Shown here: one piece after another, positions 51,367 through 60,263 of the stretch
How positions within the stretch are numbered: the stretch's first letter is position 1
How the letters are laid out: each line of letters begins with the position of its first letter
From: Caulobacterales bacterium
GTDB taxonomy: Bacteria > Pseudomonadota > Alphaproteobacteria > Caulobacterales > Aquidulcibacteraceae
Reading direction: 5' to 3'
DNA length: 64,000 nucleotides
Assembly: GCA_017303355.1 (NCBI GenBank)
Contig: JAFLCU010000014.1
Span: 35,907-99,906 of the forward strand
Made by a program: the position numbers and the translations under genes
Notes under the pieces: generated by a model
Seen by the model: the letters and a program-made list of their open reading frames with translations, nothing else
Databases searched by the model: none
Told to the model about the DNA's origin: nothing

Positions 51367-52233
51367 ATGAGCCTGAGCGGGAAAACCCTTTTCATCACGG
51401 GCGCCAGCCGCGGCATCGGCCTAGCCATCGCGCTGCGCGCCGCCCGCGACGGCGCCAACATCGTCATCGCCGCCAAGACCGCCGAACCGCACAAGAAATT
51501 GCCCGGCACGATCTATTCCGCCGCCGACGAGGTCGAGAAAGCCGGCGGCAAGGCGTTGCCGATGGTGGTGGACGTGCGCGAGCCGGAGAGCGTCAAGGCA
51601 GCCGTGGACGCGGCTGTCGAGCGCTTCGGCGGCATCGATATTTGCGTCAACAACGCCTCCGCCATCCAGCTTACCGGCACGCTGCAAACCGATATCCGCC
51701 GCTACGATCTGATGAACCAGGTGAACGCGCGCGGCACGTTCATCGTCAGCCGCGCCTGCATTCCGCATCTGCAGAAAAGCTCAAACCCGCACGTGCTGAT
51801 GCTGTCGCCGCCGCTCGACATGAACCCGCGCTGGTTCGGCAATCACGTGGCGTACACGATGGCCAAGTACGGGATGAGCATGTGCGTGCTCGGCATGGCC
51901 GAGGAGTTCAAGGATCAAGGCGTCGCCTTCAACGCGCTCTGGCCGCGCACCGGCATCGCCACGGCGGCAATCGAGTTCGCGCTGGCGGGCGAGGAGGGCA
52001 TGAAGCATTGCCGCACGCCAGACATCATGGCTGACGCCGCGCACGTGATCTTCAACAAGCCGTCGCGCCAATGCACCGGCAATTTCTTCATCGACGATCT
52101 GGTGCTCTACGAAGCTGGCGAGCGTGATTTCGACAAATATCGCGTCGATCCCACCAAGCCGCTGATGCCGGATTTCTTCGTCCCGGAAAACACCCCGCTG
52201 CCGGCGGAAATCAAGATGGGGCCTAGGGGGTAA
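51367..52233 (+). CDS. SDR-family dehydrogenase, HSDL2-like
   Basis: 288 residues from the ATG at 51367, preceded by TGGAGGAAG. SDR motifs: TGASRGIGLAIALRAARDGA (8-27), NNASAIQLTGTL, and PLDMNPRWFGNHVAYTMAKY, where the active-site Tyr-x3-Lys is YTMAK. AAKTAEPHKKLPGTIYSAAD after strand two and RTGIATAAIEFALAGEEGMK are the HSDL2-like hallmarks. Unlike human HSDL2 there is no SCP2 domain; instead a 25-residue tail (KYRVDPTKPLMPDFFVPENT) follows, typical of bacterial members. The physiological substrate is unknown; fatty-acyl or sterol-like ketones have been proposed. Confidence 0.92.
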   Translation: MSLSGKTLFITGASRGIGLAIALRAARDGANIVIAAKTAEPHKKLPGTIYSAADEVEKAGGKALPMVVDVREPESVKAAVDAAVERFGGIDICVNNASAIQLTGTLQTDIRRYDLMNQVNARGTFIVSRACIPHLQKSSNPHVLMLSPPLDMNPRWFGNHVAYTMAKYGMSMCVLGMAEEFKDQGVAFNALWPRTGIATAAIEFALAGEEGMKHCRTPDIMADAAHVIFNKPSRQCTGNFFIDDLVLYEAGERDFDKYRVDPTKPLMPDFFVPENTPLPAEIKMGPRG

Positions 52234-52315
52234 GGCTTCGCGCTTGGTCGCATTTCAGGCTTCGTCGCGCGAAATTGAATGGTCGTGCCGTACGATGCGC
52301 GCGTACGCCTGTGCT

Positions 52316-54082
52316 ATGTTCAGAACGCTTCTTGCCGCGCTTGCCGTGCTCAGCTTCGCTAGCATCGCGCATGCGCAAACCACACCGCGCGCTGGTCTGC
52401 AGATGCAGACGCTCGCACATGAGGGCGTGCGGCGGCAGTTCGGGCTTTATGCGCCGCCAAATCTCGCCCCCGGCCAGCCGGCGTCGCTCCTGCTTGTGCT
52501 GCATGGCCGTTTTTCCTCCGCGCAAGCGATGCATGGGCTCAGTCATCTTCAGCGCGTGGCGGACGCGCGCGGCGCGTTGCTTGTGTATCCGGAAACCGTG
52601 GGCGGGTTCTGGAACGATGGCGGCCATGCCGCCCTCGGCCGCCGCGAAACCCAACAGGACGACGCCGGCTTCATCCAGGCCGCGCTCGCCGAACTCGGCC
52701 GCACGCACATGATTGATGCGGCCAGCATCCACATTGTCGGCTTCGACGCCGGCGGCGGCATGGCGCTGCAGCTTGCCTGCTCCGGTCAAGTGCAAGCCGC
52801 CAGCATCACGCTCGTCAGCGCGCTAATGTGGGAATATTCCGCGCAAGCTTGCGCCAGCACGCGCGCAACGCCGCTGCTGATCGTGCATGGGCGCGAGGAC
52901 GAAACGTTCCCCGTGCGCGGCGAGGTTATCACTGAGCCCGTGCGTGCGCGCCGCTTCGGCGCGGACGAAACCATTTCATTTTGGGCGCGCGCGAACGGCT
53001 GCGCCAACGTCAGCGCCACGGGGCGCGGCGATAGCGTGCTCTATGCCAATTGCGGCTCAGGCGCGCAGGTCGCTTATGTCGGCGTGCCGCGCGGCGGCCA
53101 TCTCTGGTTTCACGCCGACGACGCCTACCAGCTCAACCGCAACGCTATTGATACAGCCGCGCTGATCGAGCGCTTCGCGTTCGATCGCGTGAATTTTGCC
53201 TTGCCGGCGGGCGGAGGGCGTGACCGGCCGCGCGACTACATCGTCTATACGCCGCCCAATTACGATCCCGCGCGCCCAACACCGCTTGTGGTGATGCTGC
53301 ACGGCCGCGGCGGCAACGGCGCCGGCATGGCCTCGATCTCGCAGATGAACCGCGTCGCCCGCGAGCACAATTTCATCGTCGTCTATCCCAACGGCGTGAA
53401 CAATGAATGGAACGCGCACTTCGATCTGGCGGGCACCAGTGTATCGCTCACGGGCCAACGCTCGCGCCTGCCGCAAAACGACGTGCAGACGCTCAAGACG
53501 CTCACCGAGGATCTCGGCGTCGATTTTAACATCGATCGCCGGCGCATGTATGTGGCGGGCTTTTCCAATGGCGGCTTCATGACGCTGCGCATGACATGCT
53601 CCGCATCGGATACCTTCGCCGGCTTCGCCGAGGTCGCCGCCGCGCTCTATGTTGAAATGAACGATGTCTGCCGCCGCAGCGCGCCGGCGCCCTTGCTGAT
53701 CATGCACGGAACGGGAGATGACGCCGTGCGCTACGAAGGCGTCACCATTCCCAACCCGCAAGGCGGCGAGCCGCTGCGCATCACCTTGGGCGTGATGGAA
53801 ACGGTCTCGTTCTTCGTGCGCCGCAACAATTGCAGTTTTGCTGGCCAGCAAACCCAATACGCCGAAAGCGGCCGTTCGCCCGGAACGCATGTCGTACGCT
53901 TTGAGCCGCGTGATTGCGCCGCACCCTTGAGTTTTTATCTCATCAATGGCGGCGGCCACACCTGGCCGGGTGAGGCGCAATTGCCCGTCGAGAGTTTTGG
54001 CCCCACCAACATGGATATTCGCGCCAGCGAGGTGATCTGGGATTTCTTCTCGCATCAAACGCTGCCGGAAGCGCCGCGTTAG
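52316..54082 (+). CDS. Tandem PHB-depolymerase/feruloyl-esterase-like protein
   Basis: 588 residues from the ATG at 52316 with signal peptide (MFRTLLAALAVLSFASIAHA). Two copies of an LpqC/esterase-PHB type alpha/beta hydrolase domain follow, about 22-300 and 305-588. The second copy is complete: VVMLHGRGGNGAGMASISQM, nucleophile VAGFSNGGFMTLRM (Ser417), HGTGDDAVRYEG and NGGGHTWPGEAQ. The first copy has parallel motifs (LLVLHGRFSSAQAMHGLSHL, HGREDETFPV, PRGGHLWFH) but its nucleophile position reads VGFDAGGGMALQL, with Asp144 replacing Ser. The protein should be exported and only its C-terminal half catalytic. Ester substrates (polyhydroxyalkanoate oligomers or aromatic esters) are inferred from the family. 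Confidence 0.9.
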   Translation: MFRTLLAALAVLSFASIAHAQTTPRAGLQMQTLAHEGVRRQFGLYAPPNLAPGQPASLLLVLHGRFSSAQAMHGLSHLQRVADARGALLVYPETVGGFWNDGGHAALGRRETQQDDAGFIQAALAELGRTHMIDAASIHIVGFDAGGGMALQLACSGQVQAASITLVSALMWEYSAQACASTRATPLLIVHGREDETFPVRGEVITEPVRARRFGADETISFWARANGCANVSATGRGDSVLYANCGSGAQVAYVGVPRGGHLWFHADDAYQLNRNAIDTAALIERFAFDRVNFALPAGGGRDRPRDYIVYTPPNYDPARPTPLVVMLHGRGGNGAGMASISQMNRVAREHNFIVVYPNGVNNEWNAHFDLAGTSVSLTGQRSRLPQNDVQTLKTLTEDLGVDFNIDRRRMYVAGFSNGGFMTLRMTCSASDTFAGFAEVAAALYVEMNDVCRRSAPAPLLIMHGTGDDAVRYEGVTIPNPQGGEPLRITLGVMETVSFFVRRNNCSFAGQQTQYAESGRSPGTHVVRFEPRDCAAPLSFYLINGGGHTWPGEAQLPVESFGPTNMDIRASEVIWDFFSHQTLPEAPR

Positions 54083-54555
54083 CGCTGCCGCGCCGCCGCG
54101 ACCTCCTGCGGCGTCAGCGCCACGCTGGAGAGGTCGATCTTGGCCGAGCCTTCCACGATCTCGCGCGAGTGCGAGACGTAGATGATCGAGCTATTCTCCA
54201 GATCAATGATCCGGCGCACGGCGACGTTCTTGAAGAATAGGCTTTGGCGCTGGCTGAACACCTCTTCGCCCGAGCGCGATGTGCTGACGCCCGAAATGTC
54301 GATCGCGCCGATGCGTTGGCAGGAGACGGCCGAGTTGGATGGGTTCTCAAACCAATTGCCCTGGCGCAAGCGATCAAGCGCGCTGCGGTCGAAATAGGCG
54401 ACGTGGCACACTACGCCCGGAATGTCCGGATCGGGCAGCGCCTCCACCATGATCTCATTGCCCAGGAAATCGTTCGAGAATTCGCCGACAGAGCCCTCAC
54501 GGTCGCCACAGGCGGCGAGGGCCAGGGCAAGCATGATCATCGCAAGACGTCGCAT
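54079..54555 (-). CDS. CreA family lipoprotein
   Basis: 158 residues from the ATG at 54555. The signal peptide with lipobox LAAC (MRRLAMIMLALALAACGDRE) is followed by VGEFSNDFLGNEIMVEALPD and PDIPGVVCHVAYFDRSALD, then SNSAVSCQRIGAIDISGVS and RRIIDLENSSIIYVSHSREI, the CreA pattern. CreA is a conserved periplasmic protein of unknown function despite its catabolite-regulation name. It converges with the tandem esterase, overlapping by 4 bp. The 43 upstream codons in the longer frame are rejected. Confidence 0.9.
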   Translation of the reverse strand: MRRLAMIMLALALAACGDREGSVGEFSNDFLGNEIMVEALPDPDIPGVVCHVAYFDRSALDRLRQGNWFENPSNSAVSCQRIGAIDISGVSTSRSGEEVFSQRQSLFFKNVAVRRIIDLENSSIIYVSHSREIVEGSAKIDLSSVALTPQEVAAARQR

Positions 54556-54816
54556 GTGATCTCCTGATAAGCGCGGGGCGACAAATGTTCCAAAGCGGAC
54601 TATTGTTCCCTCAGGCGGGTGACAAGCGAAAGCGGCCGGACAACGCGCAATAGTGCAGCAGCAGAGCGCCCTTTTGCACAACACCTATTCCCGGGGCGAT
54701 GCGAAGCATCCCATGGACTCCAGCCCTTCCGGAAAACCTGCGTTTATGGGCCCGGACTTTCGGCTGCGCCGAAATCCCGGAATGGGTGCGGTGTTGCTTG
54801 ATGCACCCTTGGACGT
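54556..54816. other. Intergenic region creA-ligase
   Basis: 261 bp. It holds the CreA promoter region and a GC-rich stretch (54690-54800) with a TTTCGGC/GCCGAAA hairpin at about 54758-54774 and CCCGG/CCGGG pairs, similar in style to dispersed alphaproteobacterial repeats. The small open frames here have no start signals. Confidence 0.4.
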
Positions 54817-56463
54817 TCAAGCGCCCGCCGGCTTCTCCGCCGCGTGGCCGAGGAATTTCGACACGTCTTCCAGCGTGTCCGCGTCTCGCGGCGCCTTGTC
54901 CCAGCGGATGCGCGAGATGCGCGGGAAGCGCATGGCGATGCCGCTCTTGTGGCGCGTGGAGCGCTGCAAGCCCTCGAACGCGACTTCGAGCACGAGGCCT
55001 TTGGTTTTGGTGTGCGTGACTTCGCGCACCGGCCCGAAGCGGTTGGTGGTGTTGTTGCGGACGAATTTGTCGAGTTCTATCAGTTCTTCGTCGGTGAAGC
55101 CGAAATAGGCTTTGCCGACGGGCGCGAGTTCGCCCGCCTCGGTCCAGACGCCAAACGTGTAATCGCTATAGAACGAACTGCGTTTGCCCGAGCCGCGCTG
55201 CGCGTACATAAGCACCGCGTCGATCACCATAGGATCGCGTTTCCATTTGAACCAATAGCCTTTCGGTCGGCCCGCGAGATAAGGCGCGTCGCGCCGTTTG
55301 ATCATCACGCCTTCGACGGCTTCCGCATCCACGCCGGCGCCGCCAGCGGCGGGATCAGCGCGCGCGTTGGTGAGCGCGCCCCATGTCGCGAACGGGATCA
55401 GCGGCGAGAGATCGATGGGCGCGAACGGGTGTTGTTCGATGAAGGCTTCGAGCTTGACGCGGCGCTCGATGAAGGGCAGCGCGCGCAAATCGTCATCGCC
55501 GAGCGCCAGAATATCGTAGCAGCGGATGAACGCCGGAAATTCCGCGATCAGTTTGGGCGTCACGCTCTTGCGGTTGAGCCTCTGTTGTAGCGTGTTGAAA
55601 TCCTGCACCCGGTCTTCGCGGCGGATCAGCAATTCGCCGTCGAGCACGGCGTCGAAAGCAAAACTGGCGACAAGATCAGGGAAGGACTTTGAAATGTCCT
55701 CGCCGGTGCGCGAATAGAGCCGCGCCACAGGCTTGCCGCTGGCGTCGCGCCCGGCGGCGGCTTGCACACGGATGCCGTCCCATTTCCACTCGGCGCTGAA
55801 CTTAGCGGGATCGAGCGGTGCAAATTCTTCCGGCTCGATCGGGTGCGACAGCATCGGCGGGTAGAAGCGCGTTAGCGTGGCCGTGCTCGGCGCTTCGGCG
55901 CGGCCTTCGAGCCAGGCGAAGATGTGCGTGTAAGGCGGCGCATCTGCGTGCCAAACATTCTCGATCTCGTCGGCGGATTTGCCGCCGAACTGCGCCAGCG
56001 CGGTCCGCGTCAGTCGCGCCGAAACGCCAATCCGCAGCGCGCCGGTGATCAGCTTCAACAACGCCCAGCGCCCGTTTTCATCCAGCCGATCCAGCCAATC
56101 GGCCACGCGCGCCGGCAGCTCATCCTTCGGAATCGTGTTCAAGCCTTCGACCACATCGGTGATGCTCAGCTCCGCGTTCGCGCGCGCTTCGTCCGCCGGC
56201 CACATCAGCGCGACCGTTTCCGCCAGATCGCCGACGAAATCGTAGGACAAGCCAAACAAAACCGGATCGGTGCGCTCCGCCGCGAGATTGCGGATGAGAC
56301 CGGCTTTCGCGTGCTTGAACGAGAGCGCGCCCGTCATCGCCGCCAGCGCCCAGCCGCGATCGGGATCGGGCGTTTCGCGGAAATAGGTTTCCAGCAGCGC
56401 CAGCTTGCCGAGTCTGCGCGGCTCATACGCCAAGCGATCGAGCAGGGCGGCGAAGCGATTCAT
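54817..56463 (-). CDS. ATP-dependent DNA ligase (cisplatin-damage-response/LigC type)
   Basis: 548 residues from the ATG at 56463 ([20 protein letters not shown]). The N-terminal ligase domain (about 1-190, LLETYFRETPDPDRGWALAA) is followed by the nucleotidyltransferase with motif I EWKWDGIRVQ (active-site Lys), LDGELLIRREDRVQDFNTLQ, VEGVMIKRRDAPYLAGRP and GYWFKWKRDPMVIDAVLMYA. The OB fold (about 430-548, QRGSGKRSSFYSDYTFGVWT) completes it. It shares a 4 bp overlap with the upstream exonuclease gene. In other bacteria these two genes travel with a ligase-associated helicase and phosphoesterase; neither is in this window. Confidence 0.95.
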   Translation of the reverse strand: MNRFAALLDRLAYEPRRLGKLALLETYFRETPDPDRGWALAAMTGALSFKHAKAGLIRNLAAERTDPVLFGLSYDFVGDLAETVALMWPADEARANAELSITDVVEGLNTIPKDELPARVADWLDRLDENGRWALLKLITGALRIGVSARLTRTALAQFGGKSADEIENVWHADAPPYTHIFAWLEGRAEAPSTATLTRFYPPMLSHPIEPEEFAPLDPAKFSAEWKWDGIRVQAAAGRDASGKPVARLYSRTGEDISKSFPDLVASFAFDAVLDGELLIRREDRVQDFNTLQQRLNRKSVTPKLIAEFPAFIRCYDILALGDDDLRALPFIERRVKLEAFIEQHPFAPIDLSPLIPFATWGALTNARADPAAGGAGVDAEAVEGVMIKRRDAPYLAGRPKGYWFKWKRDPMVIDAVLMYAQRGSGKRSSFYSDYTFGVWTEAGELAPVGKAYFGFTDEELIELDKFVRNNTTNRFGPVREVTHTKTKGLVLEVAFEGLQRSTRHKSGIAMRFPRISRIRWDKAPRDADTLEDVSKFLGHAAEKPAGA

Positions 56464-57476
56464 GCAGCACTCGGCTCCTCTTCGTCGCCATAGCCGACCA
56501 GATGCAGCGCCTTCGCCTTCAGCCCTTGCGTTTCGCACCAATGCGCCAGCGCATCGGCTTCACCGTGCGTGATCCAGATTTCACCGGCGCCGGTGTCCAA
56601 AATCGTGCGCTGCAGGTCGCGCCAATCGGCGTGATCGGAGATCACCAAGGGCAGCTCGACGCCTTGTTGTCGCGCCCGCGCGCGAATGCGCATCCATCCT
56701 GACGCCACGGCCGTCACCGGATCGGGGAAACGCCGCACCCAGGGCGTCTGCAGCGCGCCCGGTGGGCAGAGCACGATCGCGCCGGCGTAAAAGCTCTTCG
56801 GCGCCGTTTCGACATGGCGCACATCGCCCAGATCGACGCCACGCGCTCTGTAAAGCTCGGTCAGCTCCATCAGAGCGCCATGCACGAAGATCGGCTTGTC
56901 CCAGTCGCAGCGCCGCAGTTCCGCCATTACGCGCTGCGCCTTGCCCAGCGCGTAAGCGCCGACGATATGCGCGCGCTCCGGAAACATCGCCACGGAGGCG
57001 AGCAGCTTGCGCACTTCGTGCTCGGCGCTCGGATGATTGAACACCGGCAGCGCGAACGTCGCCTCGCTGATGAACACGTCGCACGGCACGATCTCAAACG
57101 GCGCGCAGGTCGGATCAGGCTGGCGCTTGTAATCGCCGCTCACGACAATGCGGCAGCCGTCCGCTTCCACGGCCGCCTGCGCGGAACCGAGCACATGGCC
57201 AGCTGAATGCAGTGAAAAGCGCGCGCCGTTCAGCGTGAGCTTCTCGCCATAGGCCAACGCTTGTTGCGAACCCGCAAAATCCGCCCCGTATCGCGCTTCC
57301 ATGATCGCCAGCGTGTCAGCAGTCGCCAGCACGGCGCCGTGACCCGCGCGGGCGTGATCGGAATGACCGTGTGTAACCAACGCCCGCGCCACCGGGCGGA
57401 CGGGGTCGATGTAAAGGTCCGCGAGCGGGCAATAGAGCCCTTCCGGGCGCGGATGTAGGATTTGAGCCGGCTGCAT
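56460..57476 (-). CDS. Ligase-associated DNA exonuclease (MBL fold)
   Basis: 338 residues from the ATG at 57476 ([20 protein letters not shown]). Metallo-beta-lactamase/beta-CASP ligands are in [40 protein letters not shown] and [20 protein letters not shown]. The SNM1/CPSF-like later motifs are [40 protein letters not shown] and [20 protein letters not shown]. The family trims DNA ends and is always paired with the ATP-dependent ligase found immediately downstream (4 bp overlap), so both form a two-gene DNA repair operon here. Confidence 0.93.
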   Translation of the reverse strand: MQPAQILHPRPEGLYCPLADLYIDPVRPVARALVTHGHSDHARAGHGAVLATADTLAIMEARYGADFAGSQQALAYGEKLTLNGARFSLHSAGHVLGSAQAAVEADGCRIVVSGDYKRQPDPTCAPFEIVPCDVFISEATFALPVFNHPSAEHEVRKLLASVAMFPERAHIVGAYALGKAQRVMAELRRCDWDKPIFVHGALMELTELYRARGVDLGDVRHVETAPKSFYAGAIVLCPPGALQTPWVRRFPDPVTAVASGWMRIRARARQQGVELPLVISDHADWRDLQRTILDTGAGEIWITHGEADALAHWCETQGLKAKALHLVGYGDEEEPSAA

Positions 57477-57602
57477 CGTCTTGACGAAGATAGGGCGCGC
57501 GCGGCGCGATTTCCGCAATCGGTTCGCGGATTGTCGAACGCCCCTAGCCTTTGCGCGTCCGCGCCCCTATGTGCGGCGCTTCGCGGGAGAGACGATTTTC
57601 GT

Positions 57603-58529
57603 ATGGCCGAGCCCATCATATCCATTCGGGATGTGAGCAAGACCTATAAGTCTGGCTTACAAGCCCTGAAGCCGATCAATCTGGAGATTGAGAGAGGCGA
57701 GATTTTCGCGCTGCTCGGGCCGAACGGCGCCGGCAAAACGACGCTCATCTCGATCATTTGCGGCATCGTCAATCCGTCGAGCGGCGTGATCGTCGCCGAC
57801 GGCCACGACATCATTCGTGATTTCAAGCAGGCGCGCAAAAAGATCGGCCTGGTGCCGCAGGAGCTGCACACCGATGCGTTCGAGAAAGTCATCGATACGG
57901 TGAATTTCTCCCGTGGCCTGTTCGGCTTCGGGCCGGACCCCGCCTACATCGAAAAAGTGCTGCGCGATCTTTCGCTCTGGGAGAAGCGCAATTCCAAGAT
58001 CATGGAACTCTCGGGCGGCATGAAGCGCCGGGTGATGATCGCCAAGGCGCTGAGCCACGAGCCCAAGATTCTGTTTCTCGACGAACCCACGGCCGGCGTC
58101 GATGTCGAGCTGCGGCGCGATATGTGGGAGATGGTGCGCGGGCTGCGCGAGAACGGCGTCACGATTATTCTGACGACGCATTACATCGAAGAAGCCGAGG
58201 AAATGGCCGATCGTGTCGGCGTCATCTCCAAGGGCGAACTCATCCTCGTAGAGCAGAAAGATGCGCTGATGCGCAAGCTCGGCAAAAAGCAGCTTACGCT
58301 CGATCTGCAAGCGCCGCTCGCCGCCGTGCCGGAAGGCTTGAACGGCTATCAGATCGAACTCGCCGGCGAAGGCCGGCAGCTGATCTATTCGTTCGACGCC
58401 AACGCCGAAGACACCGGCATTCCCGGCCTGCTGCGCCGCTTGAACGAACTCGGCGTCGATTTCAAGGACCTCCACACCGAACAATCCTCTCTCGAGGACA
58501 TTTTCGTAAGCCTGGTGCACAGTCGATGA
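57603..58529 (+). CDS. ABC transporter ATP-binding protein
   Basis: 308 residues from the ATG at 57603 ([20 protein letters not shown]). Walker [21 protein letters not shown], signature [15 protein letters not shown], Walker [21 protein letters not shown] and switch [20 protein letters not shown] are all intact. The C-terminal regulatory domain (about 230-308) is of the DUF4162/drug-exporter type. With the permease at 58708 it forms an ABC-2 exporter; a 178 bp palindromic segment separates the two genes. The substrate is unknown. Confidence 0.95.
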   Translation: MAEPIISIRDVSKTYKSGLQALKPINLEIERGEIFALLGPNGAGKTTLISIICGIVNPSSGVIVADGHDIIRDFKQARKKIGLVPQELHTDAFEKVIDTVNFSRGLFGFGPDPAYIEKVLRDLSLWEKRNSKIMELSGGMKRRVMIAKALSHEPKILFLDEPTAGVDVELRRDMWEMVRGLRENGVTIILTTHYIEEAEEMADRVGVISKGELILVEQKDALMRKLGKKQLTLDLQAPLAAVPEGLNGYQIELAGEGRQLIYSFDANAEDTGIPGLLRRLNELGVDFKDLHTEQSSLEDIFVSLVHSR

Positions 58530-58571
58530 ATGGCGTGGATGAATGCCGGCGCGCTCAATCGTTTGGAGGTT

Positions 58572-58617
58572 GGAGCGCGGCGCTCCGCGCCGCATGCGCG
58601 GCGGAGCCGCGCGCTCC
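58572..58617. repeat. Imperfect GC hairpin between ABC genes
   Basis: Arms beginning GGAGCGCGG and ending GCGCTCC pair imperfectly over about 22 bp. Flanked by GAATGCCGGCGC (58542) and AATGCCGGCCCGGCGCCGGC (58643), related to the GGAATGCCGGCG core of repeat family II. The segment may be a decayed family II copy or a regulatory hairpin between the ATPase and permease. Confidence 0.45.
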
Positions 58618-58707
58618 CATCGGCATCGTTTGTGCCCAAGAAATGCCGGCCCGGCGCCGGCGCTGGGTGCGGACTCTTGGGCGCGATAGGGTGCGAGGGA
58701 TAAGCCG

Positions 58708-59469
58708 ATGAATCTCCATGGTGTTCAAGCGATCTATCGCTTCGAAATGGCGCGCTGGCTGCGCACGTTGGGTCAGAGCCTGTTCTCGCCCGTACTTTCC
58801 ACTTCGCTCTATTTCATCGTGTTCGGCTCGGCCATCGGTTCGCGCATGATGGAGATCGACGGCGTGAGCTATGGCGCGTTCATCGTGCCGGGCCTCATCA
58901 TGCTTTCGATCCTCACGGAAAGCGTCTCGAACGCCTCGTTCGGCATCTACATGCCGCGCTGGGCGGGCACGATCTACGAATTGCTCTCCGCGCCCGTCTC
59001 CGCGCTCGAAGCCGTGATGGGCTATGTGGGCGCGGCGGCGACCAAATCCATCATTATCGGCTTGGTGATCCTCGCGACGGCGCGGCTTTTCGTGGCCTAC
59101 GAGGTGCAGAACCCGGCGATGATGCTGCTCTTCTTGGTGCTGACATCGCTGTCGTTCTGCCTGTTCGGCTTCATCCTCGGCGTCATCGCCGATGGCTTCG
59201 AGAAGCTGCAGATCGTGCCGATGCTGATCATCACGCCACTGACCTTCCTCGGCGGTACATTCTACTCAATCAACATGCTGCCCGAGCTTTGGCAAAAAAT
59301 CGCGCTGTTCAATCCGGTCGTCTATCTCATCAGCGGCTTCCGCTGGAGCTTCTTCGGCGTCTCCGACGTCGACATCGGCATAAGCCTTGCGGCGATCAGC
59401 GTGTTTCTGCTGGGCTGTTTCACGGCGGTTTGGTGGATTTTTAAAACCGGCTATCGTCTGAAAAACTAA
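58708..59469 (+). CDS. ABC-2 type transporter permease
   Basis: 253 residues with six transmembrane segments: [100 protein letters not shown] and [20 protein letters not shown]. The ABC-2 membrane-domain pattern is clear, including [13 protein letters not shown] near the end. It partners the ATPase upstream. An enoyl-CoA hydratase follows 17 bp downstream, which may be a readthrough transcript without functional link. Confidence 0.93.
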   Translation: MNLHGVQAIYRFEMARWLRTLGQSLFSPVLSTSLYFIVFGSAIGSRMMEIDGVSYGAFIVPGLIMLSILTESVSNASFGIYMPRWAGTIYELLSAPVSALEAVMGYVGAAATKSIIIGLVILATARLFVAYEVQNPAMMLLFLVLTSLSFCLFGFILGVIADGFEKLQIVPMLIITPLTFLGGTFYSINMLPELWQKIALFNPVVYLISGFRWSFFGVSDVDIGISLAAISVFLLGCFTAVWWIFKTGYRLKN

Positions 59470-59486
59470 GAGCAAGGAGAGACGCC

Positions 59487-60230
59487 GTGAGTGACATTCT
59501 GCTGAAGCGCGACGGCGCCGTGCTCGAAATCCGCTTCAACCGTCCGGCCAAGAAAAACGCCATCACCAACGAAATGTATGGTGTGATGGCCGACGCGATC
59601 GAGGCCGCCGAAAACGATGCCGAGGTTCGCGCCATTCTCTTCACCGCCGAGGGCGATTTTTTCTCCGCCGGCAACGACCTCATGGATTTCGCCGCGCAAT
59701 CGTCGGGCGCGTTCAGCGGGCCGCGCCATGTCGGCCGTTTCTTGGAAACGATGCTGCACGCGCAAAAGCCGATCGTCGCGGCCGTTGCGGGCAATGGCGT
59801 CGGCGTCGGCACGACCATGCTTTTGCATTGCGACCTGGTTTACATCGCCGAAGCCGCCAAGCTGACGACGCCCTTCATCGATCTTGGCCTCGTGCCGGAG
59901 AATGCGTCGAGCATGACCATCGTCGATCGCCTGGGCCATGCACGCGCGTTCGCGATGCTGGGCCTCGGCGAGCCGTTGTTCGGCCGTGACGCCGCCGCGT
60001 TCGGCCTCGCCAATGCCGCGCTGCCGGCGGCGGAGGTTGAGCCCAAGGCGCGCGCCGCCGCCCAAGCGCTGGCCAAAAAGCCGGCGGAAGCGCTGCGTCT
60101 CACCAAGGGCCTGATGCGCGACCGCGAAACGCTGCTCGCGCAGCTGCGCCACGAGGGCGAGATTTTCGCCGAGCGTCTGAAATCGCCAGAAGCCGCGGCC
60201 GCGTTCGCCGCGTTCCTCGGTCGTAAGTAA
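59487..60230 (+). CDS. Enoyl-CoA hydratase/isomerase
   Basis: 247 residues beginning at a GTG (59487) after AAGGAG. Crotonase motifs: RPAKKNAITNEMYGVMADAI, FTAEGDFFSAGNDLMDFAAQ and AVAGNGVGVGTTMLLHCDLV give the oxyanion-hole and active-site region; the usual catalytic Glu position reads LVPENASSMTIVDRLGHAR. Probable role in beta-oxidation or aromatic/acyl-CoA metabolism. It is likely cotranscribed with the ABC-2 permease although functionally distinct. Confidence 0.93.
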   Translation: MSDILLKRDGAVLEIRFNRPAKKNAITNEMYGVMADAIEAAENDAEVRAILFTAEGDFFSAGNDLMDFAAQSSGAFSGPRHVGRFLETMLHAQKPIVAAVAGNGVGVGTTMLLHCDLVYIAEAAKLTTPFIDLGLVPENASSMTIVDRLGHARAFAMLGLGEPLFGRDAAAFGLANAALPAAEVEPKARAAAQALAKKPAEALRLTKGLMRDRETLLAQLRHEGEIFAERLKSPEAAAAFAAFLGRK

Positions 60231-60263
60231 TCGAAGCGCGGCTCTGAAGACCCGCGCTCCAAA

